Shown in pieces: positions 35,670-44,510 of a stretch of DNA of 64,000 nucleotides. Made by a program: the position numbers and the translations under genes. The first letter of the stretch is position 1, and the number at the start of each line of letters is the position of its first letter. The notes under the pieces are model-generated. The model was given only the letters and a program-made list of their open reading frames with translations. It did not search any database and had not been told where the DNA came from. The DNA is from JALORV01 sp963702595 (GTDB taxonomy: Bacteria > Pseudomonadota > Gammaproteobacteria > Burkholderiales > Burkholderiaceae_F): NCBI GenBank assembly GCA_963702595.1, contig CAVPDC010000018.1:62001-126000 (forward strand), written 5' to 3'.

Positions 35670-36887
35670 TTAGTTGCGATCCGCACCTTTGTTTGACGCG
35701 CCTTCGCGCTGGCTCTGCAAGTCGCGCCAGTCCTGAGCCAATTCAGCCGCCGAGCGGTCGCTGGCGGCAAGATCTTTCCGTGCCGATGGCACTTCGCCCA
35801 GCGTCGCGAGTTCCTTTGTCCGGGCTTCGAGTTGCTCGAGAAAGCGGCAGCTGTGAACGTCCTCGGCCACCCAACCCACCTGACCGATGAAGAAGATCGC
35901 GTCCTTCTCGTCGCGCAAGCGACGTACGCGCTCGTCGGGCCACCCTGCCCGTTCGCCGATCGTCGTTCCCAAGGAAAGCTCCACGAGCGACGCGCTCCGT
36001 TCCGTCATCATCGTCGCGAGGTCTCCACACAGAGCCTTGCGGTCCGGATCGGTCAGGCGTTCTTCCGAGCAGGCTTGGCTCACTGCCAAGTGCGGCGGAG
36101 TGGGAAGCGCGGCGTAGACCCCGAGCAGTTGCGACAGGTACACCAAGCGCGGCGCCGCATCGAGGGCACGCGCAGCCGGTTGTTCAGCCATTTGCAGGGT
36201 GGACGATCCGTGGGAGTCGGATGTCCTTGCGCGCGACGCCTTCAGCAGCGCCGTGCGCAAGGCAGCCTCGTCCTTGCGTTGGGCAGCGTCCCCGGCCAGG
36301 TGCAGCCATGGCACCGCATTATCTGACTCAAGCTGCGCCCAGCGCTCGATAGACAATTGCGCGCACGAACCTTCGTCCCGGTTCAATCGGCAGCCGAAGA
36401 GTGCGAACGCATAGGCAACAGGGTCCTGCGAAGTCATAGCTAGACGGGCGAGCGCCTCGGCGTGCGGTGCCGCGGCCTCCTTTGCGATCTTCCATCGACG
36501 CTGCGTGCACGGCTCGTCAGTGCAATCGTTAGCAGCTTGTTGGTCTGCTCTGGCCGCAAGTCGCATCGCTACAACGAGCCTGGCATAGAGTCCCACTGCC
36601 CGCGTCTGCGGTGCGGACTGAGAAGCCAGATCGGCGGCGACATCCGAAAAGGTCTGCTCGGCTTTCTCGAGCACCGCGGGCGGATAGTCACCCGTATTTC
36701 GAATGGGCTTAGTGGGCCCGAAGCCGCACAGCTCCACCGTCTCAGGCGGCGTCGCTGACGGCCGGCTCGTGGCATCGTGGCCTACTCGGTCCGAAGCAAC
36801 CCAGGCGAGCAGCGCCAGGACGGCAATCAACCCGCACGTAGCGATGACAACGCCGGCCCGTCGGCTCAGCTTGCGTGGAAGAGGCAT
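35670..36887 (-). CDS. Unknown 405-residue protein with an N-terminal membrane anchor
   Basis: I do not recognise this family. From the ATG at 36887, residues 11-31 form one hydrophobic helix after a basic start (MPLPRKLSRR), so the bulk is probably periplasmic. The body is mostly helical, Ala-rich and contains several scattered Cys that could pair (for example CTDEPC, FGCRLNRDEGSC). Alternating helical segments with phrases such as WLHLAGDAAQRKDEAALRTAL suggest Sel1/TPR-like repeats, but without a clear consensus. The start shares its A with the stop of the DUF1304 gene (TGATG), so the pair is translationally coupled. Confidence 0.65.
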   Translation of the reverse strand: MPLPRKLSRRAGVVIATCGLIAVLALLAWVASDRVGHDATSRPSATPPETVELCGFGPTKPIRNTGDYPPAVLEKAEQTFSDVAADLASQSAPQTRAVGLYARLVVAMRLAARADQQAANDCTDEPCTQRRWKIAKEAAAPHAEALARLAMTSQDPVAYAFALFGCRLNRDEGSCAQLSIERWAQLESDNAVPWLHLAGDAAQRKDEAALRTALLKASRARTSDSHGSSTLQMAEQPAARALDAAPRLVYLSQLLGVYAALPTPPHLAVSQACSEERLTDPDRKALCGDLATMMTERSASLVELSLGTTIGERAGWPDERVRRLRDEKDAIFFIGQVGWVAEDVHSCRFLEQLEARTKELATLGEVPSARKDLAASDRSAAELAQDWRDLQSQREGASNKGADRN

Positions 36888-37243
36888 CAGCCGAGGTAGA
36901 GCAGCGCCAGCCCGACGGCAGCCGGAATCGCCTGAACGAACAGGATCTTTCGGCTTGCCGTTGCGGCGCCGTACACGCCCGCCACCACGACACAAACCAG
37001 AAAGAAAGTCTTTACGGAAAAACCGGCGCTACCAAGCGACAGACCCCAGAACAGACCGGCGGCGAGGAAACCGTTGTAGAGGCCCTGATTCGCCGCCAGG
37101 ACCTTCGTCGACGCAGCGAATTCCTGGGTCATTCCGAAGGCTCGCAGCCCCGGCCGCTTATCCCAAAGAAACATTTCCAGGACGAGGAAGTAAACATGCA
37201 ACAGTCCGACCAAACCGATGACGACGTCCGCAGCGATGCTCAT
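36887..37243 (-). CDS. DUF1304 family membrane protein
   Basis: A 118-residue protein with four hydrophobic helices. It has the DUF1304 landmarks: HVYFLVLEMFLW near the N-terminus, FGMTQEFAASTKVLAANQG and LYNGFLAAGLFWGL. The function is unknown. The ATG at 37243 has a TGGAG site; the frame extends 29 codons further without homology. Coupled by one base to the unknown 405-residue gene downstream. Confidence 0.85.
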   Translation of the reverse strand: MSIAADVVIGLVGLLHVYFLVLEMFLWDKRPGLRAFGMTQEFAASTKVLAANQGLYNGFLAAGLFWGLSLGSAGFSVKTFFLVCVVVAGVYGAATASRKILFVQAIPAAVGLALLYLG

Positions 37244-37657
37244 GGCGAGACTCCAGGCGAGGCTTGTCAACGGACGCAATCTAGCGCAGCAGCCACATAC
37301 CCGCGATCCAGGCAGGGAGCGAGTGAGCACGAGTTCGCCGATCCGGTCAGGGACGTAGAACCTGACTCAATTGCATACGACATGCGCGGACTTGCACAGA
37401 GATTTGCCAGAGTCGTCAGCGCTGCGCGTGTGAAAAGGAGCGGGTCACCGCTATCACGATTCCGAAGGCTGCCCTCTTCGCCTGCGCCCGGAAGAGGCGC
37501 GAGTAGTCGCAAGCGAGGGACCGGGCGACGATTCGTGCGCGAGTTCTATCGCATCAGCCTCGTCGACGGAAAGGCCTGGGATGTGACAAGCGGACGCGCG
37601 GTCACGTTCGGCAAGTAGCCCAGCCGCGGACCGCTCCGCCGATCGCGAGAGAGCTGG
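37244..37657. other. Stretch without a recognisable gene
   Basis: About 410 bases between the autotransporter stop and the DUF1304 start. A plus-strand frame ending at 37618 closes with FYRISLVDGKAWDVTSGRAV, which looks more protein-like than its Arg-rich upstream part, so a short 3' gene remnant is possible. Nothing else is supported. Confidence 0.4.
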
Positions 37658-40600
37658 TCAGAACGGTGCGCGCAGGACGGCGCGCACCGTCTCGTTCCGG
37701 TACGTTCCGCTACTGCCGGTGTAGCTGTACTCGACGCCGAACGACAGTACATCGTCCACCCGGAATACGAGTCCGAGCCCGCCGAGCGCCTGGGTGTCGC
37801 TTGTGCCACCCTCGCGGATCACATAGGTGTGTCCCGGCATGTCTGCATAGGAAAGCGACTGATCCAGCGACGGCGCCTGGACCCTGCGCGCCTCCAATCG
37901 CAGGCTGGGCTCGAGGGTCCCGCGCCCCACCGGTAGGCGGTAGCTCGCAAAGATGCCAGCCGCCACGATGTTCTCGCTTCCAGTAGCTTCACCGAAGCTC
38001 AGCGCGGCGCCACCCGCTCCGCTTTCAACATACGCGTCGAGGCGGCTTCGGACACGATCGAAGCGGCCATACGGCGCAAGCTGCAGGGGGCCGAATCCGA
38101 GCACGCCGCTGACGCCAGTGATCCGAAGGTTTGCGCGCCACTGCGTCCACCGAGGAATTTCGCGGCGTTCTGCCAGCGCGTCGAGTCAAAATCAAGAGTG
38201 CCGTACCCGAGCAAAAGTCGATGTACACGGACTTGATCGGCTCATACGAGCCATAGAGAGTCATGCTCGAGCCCCGCGCGCGGCTATCGCTCCCGCCCGA
38301 GCCGACGTCGGTCGTGTCGCGCGCGTAACCCAGCGACGCACCAATCACGAGGCCAGGCATCACCTTTGAATCGGCGCCGAGGGTGAGGCCGGACGTCGTG
38401 AAGTCGCCCCTGTCCGTTGCCGTGCTGGGGCGCAGGAAGCCAAAGTCGATGTTGCCGCCCACCCAGACGGCGATCGGGCTGTCGCAGCGCTTGCGCTCCT
38501 CTGACTCGGCATCCTTCTTTGGCGCGGGCTCATCCGTGCGGTCACCTGGCTGATCGGCCGACGGGCTTGCGCGCTCCCAGCGAACGTTGGTACCGACGTC
38601 GAACTGCAGCTTGCAGGGATCCTGGCCAAAGTGCAGCATGCGCACGCGTGCCCCGACATTCTGGATCTGCGCAGAGCCGAATCGGCCTGCCGCCGACATC
38701 TGTGCCGCGGCGATGCCACGCACCGTCGGATCCTGGCTCGGATCGGGCCGAGGTTCGACGACGATCGATTGCGCAAAGACGCCCGACGCTCCGTTTGCAT
38801 CGACAACGCGCACCGTGAACGAGTAGGTGCCGGGCACGGTCGGCGTTCCGACGAAAGCCCCCGTTGTCGGATTCAGCACCACGCCCGTTGGAAGCTGCCC
38901 GGCCGTGATCGAATAGGCATAAGGCGCGACGCCGCCACTGACGACGATCGCCTGGGTGTACGGACTGCCCACGACGCCATTGCCGAGGGTCGTCGACTCG
39001 AGCGTGATGGTGGCCGTGACGACGATCACGGTGTAGGCGCGCAACCGGTCGCGCCGAGGCCATCGGTCGCCGTTACCGTGAAGATGCTCGTCGCGGCGGT
39101 CGTCGGTGTTCCACTGATGTTGCCGGTCGCGGCATTCAGCACAAGCCCGGCAGGCAGGCCGCCGCTGGAAATGCTGAAGGCGTATGACCCGTTGCCGCCG
39201 ATAGCCGAGAGTGCCGCCGTGTACACCGTACCTGCGGTGCCGTTCGGCAGAGTGGCCGGATTCACCGCTATCGCGGCATTGATCGTCACGCCATAGGAAC
39301 GCGACGTCGTCACTCCGGCACTGTCGGTTGCCGTAATGGTGAACATGCTGGCAGCGGCACTGTTTGGCGTGCCAGAGATCAATCCGGTGCCAGGATTGAG
39401 CGACAGTCCGGCCGGCAGTGAGCCCGCCGAAACGCTGAAGGTGTAGGTGCCACTGCCGCCCGTGGCAGTCATGGCCTGCGAATAGGCGGTGCCGACCGTG
39501 CCGCCTGGCAGTGTGGCCGGGTTCAATGCCAGCGATGGATTGACGGTGAACGTGAAGGAGCGCGACCCCGTAGCACCGTTGCCGTCCGTGGCGGTCACGG
39601 TGAAGTTGCTCGTTCCCGCGGCGCTCGGCGTCCCGGTGATGAGTCCGGTCGACGCGTTGAGGGACAAGCCGGCTGGCAGGCTTCCGGAGCTCACGCTGTA
39701 TGTGTAGACGCCGGAGCCGCCAGTTGCCGATACGGCCTGCGAGTACGCGGTGCCGACCGCAGCACTCGGCAGCGCGGCCGGGTTGACCGCGATGCCCGCG
39801 TTGACCGTGACGGAATAGGCCCGTGATCCGATGGCGCCATTGCCATCCGTAGCCCTGACCGTGAACGCACTCGTGGCGGCCGCGGTGGGCATTCCACTGA
39901 TCACGCCGGTGCTTGCGTTCAGCGACAGGCCCGCCGGCAGTACACCGGCCGATACGCTATACGTGTAGCTTCCGTTACCGCCCGCAGCGCTCACCGTCTG
40001 GCTGTACGCCGCGCCCACGGTGCCCGCCGGCAGCGTCGCGGGATTCACGGTGACGGCCCCATTCACCGCGAATGTATAGGCACGCGAACCGGTGGCCCCG
40101 TTGCCGTCGGTCGCTGTGATCGTGAAGTTGCTTGTCGCGGCGGTCGTCGGCGTGCCGGTGATGGCACCGGTCGCCGCATTGAGAGTCAGTCCCGTAGGCA
40201 GCGTTCCGGCGCTCACGCTGAACGTATAGGTGCCGGTGCCGCCAGTCGCCGACACTGACTGGTTGTAGGGTGTTCCCGCCGTCGCGGCTGGCAGCGATGC
40301 GGGATTCACCGCGATACCCGCATTGATGGTCACGGTGTAGGCGCGCGCACCCGTGGCGCCGTTTCCATCCGTCGCCGTAACCGTGAAGGCACTTGTTGCC
40401 GCACTGCTCGGTGTCCCGGACAGCACGCCCGTCGTCGGATTGAGCGTGAGCCCGGCAGGCAGTGCGCCGGCTGTCACGCTGAATGTGTACGTGCCAGTCC
40501 CGCCTGTGGCGCTGATGGTCTGGTTGTAGGCGGCGCCGACCGTACCGCCGGGCAAGCTGGCCGGATTGACCGTGACGGCCGCATTGATCGTGACGCTGTA

Positions 40601-43578
40601 GGGCCTCGATCCCGCGGCGCCGTTGCTGTCGGTGGCAGAGATTGTGAAGCTGTTCGTCGCCGCCGTGCTCGGTGTTCCGGTGATCGCGCCGGTCGATGAA
40701 TTCAACGTGAGGCCTGCCGGCAGTGCGCCGGAACTGACACTGAACGTGTAGCTACCGCTGCCTCCTGTGGCAGACACCGCCTGGGCATAAGCCACCCCCA
40801 TCGTGCCGTTGGACAGGCTTGCCGGACTCACGACGATGGCGGCATTCATCGTGACGGTGTAGGCGCGTGAGCCGGTGGCACCGTTGCCGTCGGTGGCGGT
40901 AATTGTGAAACTGCTCGTCGCCGCTGCGCTGGGAGTTCCAGTGATGGCGCCCGTCGACGCGTTCAGTGACAAGCCGGTGGGGAGCGAGCCAGTGCTGATG
41001 CCGAATGTGTAGCTGCCGCTGCCGCCACTGGCTGTGACTGTCTGCGTGTAGCCGGACCCGACCGTGCCGTTCGGCAGGGTGGCTGGGTTGACGGTGACCG
41101 CGGCGCTGGTGGTGACGCTGTAGGCGCGCGATCCGAAGGCGCCGCTGCCATCGGTGGCGCGGACCGTGAAGCTGCTGGCGCCGGCCGTCGTCGGCGTGCC
41201 GGAGATCACCCCGCTCGATGCATTGAGCAGCAGCCCAGCGGGCAAAGCGCCCGCACTGACGCTGAACGTGTAGCTGCCGGTGCCCCCGGTGGCGCTGACG
41301 GTCTGGCTGTACGCCGTGCCGACGGTGGCGGTGGGCAGGCTCGCCGGGTTCACGACGATGGGCGCCGCCGCGATGGTGACCGTGTAGGCGCGCGTTCCGA
41401 AGGCGCCGTGCCATCGGTGGCGCGCACCGTGAAGCTGCTGGCGCCCGCCGTCGTCGGCGTACCGGAGATCACGCCGCTCGATGCATTGAGCGTCAGCCCC
41501 GCAGGCAACGCTCCGGCACTGAGGCTGTAGCTGAAGCCACCACTGCCGCCCGTGGCCGACACGGTCTGCGAGTACGCGCTGCCGACGGTGCCACTCGGAA
41601 GGCTCGCCGGATTGACCACGATCGGTGCCGCCGCAATGGCGACCGTGTAAGCGCGCGTGGCCGATGCGCCGTTCCCGTCGGTCGCGCGTACTGTGAAGCT
41701 GCTGGTTCCTGCCGCCGTCGGCGTACCGGTAAGCGCTCCGCTCGACGCGTTTAGCGTCAGTCCCGCCGGCAGGGATCCGGCGCTGATTGCGAAGGTGTAC
41801 GTGCCGTTGCCCCCCGTGGCCGTGATCGTCTGGCTGTAGGCCGACCCTGACGTGCCGCCGGGAAGCGTGGCCGGATTCACGACGATCGCAGCATTGATGA
41901 TGACGCTGTATGCGCGTGTCCCGGTGGCACCGCTGCTGTCCCTGGCACGGATCGTGAAGCTGCGTGTTCCCGAGGCCGTTGGCGTGCCTGAGATCAGGCC
42001 GGTCGATGCATTGAGTGTCAGCCCGGCGCCCAGACTGCCGGCGCTCACGCTGAACGTGTAGCCGCCGGTTCCGCCCGTGGCGCTGACGACCTGGCTGTAG
42101 GCGGCGCCGACCGCACCGCCGGGCAGGCTCGATGGACTCACGACGATCGGAGCCGGGGCGATGGTGACGGTGTACGCACGCGATCCAATCGCTCCGAGGG
42201 TGTCGGTGGCGCGGATCGTGAACGGGCTGGCCGCCGCGTCGTGGGCGTCCCGGAGATGACGCCGCTCGATGCATTGAGCGTCAACCCGGCCGGTAGCGTT
42301 CCGGCACTGACGCTGTAGGTGTAGGAACCCGTGCCGCCGGTCGCCGAGACGGTCCGGCTGTAGGCCGTTCCGACCGTGCCATTGGCCAGCGTCGCGGGGT
42401 TCACTGTGATCGCCGCATTGATCGTGATGCTGTAAACCTGTGTTCCGAAGGCCCGTTGCCGTCGGTCGCGCGGATCGTGAAGCTTCGTGCTCCCACGGTC
42501 GTCGGCGTGCCGGAGATCACCCCGGTCGACGCGTTGAGCGCGAGCCCTCCTCCCAGGCTGCCGGCGCTCACGCTGAACGTGAACGTGCCGGTACCGCCCG
42601 TGGCGCTGATTGTTCGGCTGTATGGCGTTCCCGACGTTCCGTTCGGCAGCGTGGACGGGCTCACCGTGATCGCCGCGTTGATCGTGACGGCATACGCGCG
42701 CGTGCCGATGGCGCCGATGCTGTCGGTGGCGCGGATCGTGAAGCTGTTCGACCCGGCGCTTGTCGGGGTTCCAGAAATGACGCCGGTCGTGGCATTCAGT
42801 GACAGCCCTGACCGGCAACGCACCAGCACTGACACTGAATGTCTTGGTGCCGGTGCCGCCTGTCGCGCTGATGGTCCGGCTATAGGCCGATCCAACGCTG
42901 CCACCCGGCAGCGTTGCGGGATTCACGACGATCGCGGCTCCGATCGTGACGCTGTAGGCGCGCGATCCGAAGGCGCCGTTGCCATCAGTCGCGCGGATCG
43001 TGAAAGTGCGGGTGCCTGTCGCCGTCGGCGTGCCGCTGAGCACGCCCGTAGTCGCATTGAGGGTGACGCCAGAAGGCAAAGTTCCGGCGCTTCTACTGAA
43101 CGTATAGGTCCCGGTTCCGCCGGTCGCACTGACGGTGCTGACTGTAGGCGGTACCCAGCGTTCCGCCGGGCAGCGTAGCGGGGCTCACCACGATGGACGG
43201 ATTGATCGTGACGCTGTAGGCACGCGTTCCGATCACGCCATTACTGGCGGTCGCCTGCAGCGTGAAGCTGCTGGTCGCGGCCGCCGTCGGCGTGCCGGCG
43301 AGCACCCCGGTCGAGGCGTTGAGCGTCAAGCCCGCCGGCAGCGCGCCGGCGCTGACGCTGTAGGTGTACGGGGCCACGCCCGCGGTAGCGGAGATCGTGC
43401 GGCTGTAGGCGGTGCCGACCGTGCCGTTCGGCAGGCTGGCGGGATTCACGGTGACCGCTGAGCTCAACGTCGAGAGGAGCGCTAGTACGGTGGCGACTGC
43501 CGCACGTGCGACAACGCGGCGGGCACGGTTGAGGTTGCATCGAATGCCTGCGCATTCCCGGAGGACTGCGATTGCCAT
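37658..43578 (-). pseudogene. Giant autotransporter with 18 Ig-like (He_PIG) repeats, broken by about eight frameshifts
   Basis: Read across the breaks, this is one protein of about 1970 residues. A signal peptide (ending TLSSA) is followed by 18 tandem Ig-like domains of about 86 residues, each with VNPATLP, GTxGxxY, SATGGxGxYTFS, LPAGLxLN, GxISGTPT, and FTxxATDxNG blocks. A linker (PRPDPSQDP) leads to an autotransporter beta-domain with RFGSAQIQNVGARVRML, VGGNIDFGFLR, GLVIGASLGYARD, YGRFDRVRSRLDAY and a terminal Phe, as BamA substrates have. Frames change near 43138, 42812, 42452, 42238, 41409, 39045, 38214 and 38112. The ATG at 43578 is the likely start. It would be a surface adhesin if repaired; as written it cannot be made. 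Confidence 0.83.
38760..43455 (-). repeat. 18 tandem Ig-like repeats, period about 258-264 bp
   Basis: Counting the VNPxxLP start of each module gives 18 units. Most are 86-88 residues long. Modules near 41200-41500 are the most alike in DNA (for example the shared run GATCACCCCGCTCGATGCAT or with one change), which points to recent duplication there, whereas the two ends of the array are more diverged. The repeats explain the high similarity between many open frames in this interval. Confidence 0.88.
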
Positions 43579-43896
43579 CGCCGGCGCGCTACGAAGCGAA
43601 TTCAAATCCAGTGATCGGCACCTTGCGATGCCATTCCCTCATTTGCTGTTGTCCGCGCAGGCAGGACGTGACGCCCGCTTGGCTGGAGCGATGAGGAAAT
43701 TCTCTTCGCCCGAACGTGGTGACGATCGAAGGTGCTCAGAGACGATTCATGCCCTATTTGCGGGATGCGGGAGAGAGTCCTAATGGACCGGCCCAAGCGC
43801 AGAAAATTGGCGGGCAAATTCCCCCCAGCTTGGTGCCTTCCATGCGCGGTTCCGCGAACCGGTACGCTCTGCACTTTTGCCTTGACTGGAAACCCG

Positions 43897-44463
43897 ATGA
43901 AATCGCTGTACCCCTTGGCCTTGGCCGCCCTCGCCTGCCTTCCACTGTCCGCCGTCGCACAACCGGCGCCGAAGATCTTCGTCGTCGACATGGGGCGTGT
44001 CTTCGAGGCCCACCCGCAGACGCAGCAGCAGCAGGCCGCACTCAAAGCCGAAGAAAAGAAGGTCACCGAACAGTTGCAGCGGATCGAGAAGGACATCCGC
44101 GCGCTGGCCGACAAGCTCAAGGAACAGCAGACGCGCTTCGATGACCCCACGCTCGCCGCTTCACAACGTGATGCGATTCGCGCCGAAGGTCAGAAGACGG
44201 GACAGGAGCTGCAGGCGAAACAGGCCGAAGGCCAGCAGTTGATGGCGAAGACGCAGAATGATGTGCAGCAGCGGGTCCAGAAACTACGCGCGCAGATCGG
44301 CGGCGACATCGCCCGGGTCTCCACCGAGATCGCGCGCAAGAAAGGCGGCACGCTGGTGTACGACAAGGGCAGCCTGATCTATGCCGATCCGGCGTACGAC
44401 ATCACGTCGGAAGTACTCACGGAAGTTACCAAGGGCAAGGCCGCCGCCGCGGCGCCGCGCTGA
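43897..44463 (+). CDS. OmpH/Skp family periplasmic chaperone
   Basis: A 188-residue Skp-like protein. The signal peptide spans residues 1-21 (end SAVA). The mature part starts APKIFVVDMGRVFE, followed by a long Gln/Glu/Lys-rich helical hairpin (about residues 45-130) that forms the Skp tentacles, then the terminal strand block GGTLVYDKGSLIYADPAYDIT typical of the family. Skp trimers hold outer-membrane proteins during transit, which would include autotransporters such as the neighbour. The gene stands alone rather than in the bamA-lpxD cluster. The ATG at 43897 is chosen because it opens the signal peptide. Confidence 0.9.
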   Translation: MKSLYPLALAALACLPLSAVAQPAPKIFVVDMGRVFEAHPQTQQQQAALKAEEKKVTEQLQRIEKDIRALADKLKEQQTRFDDPTLAASQRDAIRAEGQKTGQELQAKQAEGQQLMAKTQNDVQQRVQKLRAQIGGDIARVSTEIARKKGGTLVYDKGSLIYADPAYDITSEVLTEVTKGKAAAAAPR

Positions 44464-44470
44464 GGTGGGT

Positions 44471-44510
44471 GGGTCGAACTAGCGCGCCCGAAATGCGCGC
44501 TAGCCGACCC
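44471..44510. terminator. Long hairpin spanning the purL stop, between convergent genes
   Basis: GGGTCG pairs with CGACCC on the outside and CTAGCGCGC with GCGCGCTAG on the inside, around a seven-base loop; the stem is nearly perfect. The purL stop codon (TAG, 44502-44500) lies inside it, and the ompH-like gene ends eight bases before it. It could act in both directions, although no U-tract follows. Confidence 0.55.

Noticed and set aside
36875..37618. 247-codon plus-strand frame over DUF1304
   Set aside because: Most of it is antisense to DUF1304; only the last 30 codons look protein-like, which is too little for a gene call.
38760..43455. Regular repeats considered as a CRISPR or other repeat array
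   Set aside because: The period of about 260 bases, coding capacity and variable identity show protein-domain repeats, not CRISPR.
43765..43815. GGGAGAGAG followed by GTCCTAATGGAC upstream of the ompH-like gene, resembling the start of a glycine riboswitch
   Set aside because: The other conserved blocks (CCGAAGG, CTCTCAGG) are missing and the downstream gene is not linked to glycine.
43732..43896. Upstream extension of the ompH-like frame
   Set aside because: The first 55 codons have no homology and would bury the signal peptide that begins at 43897.
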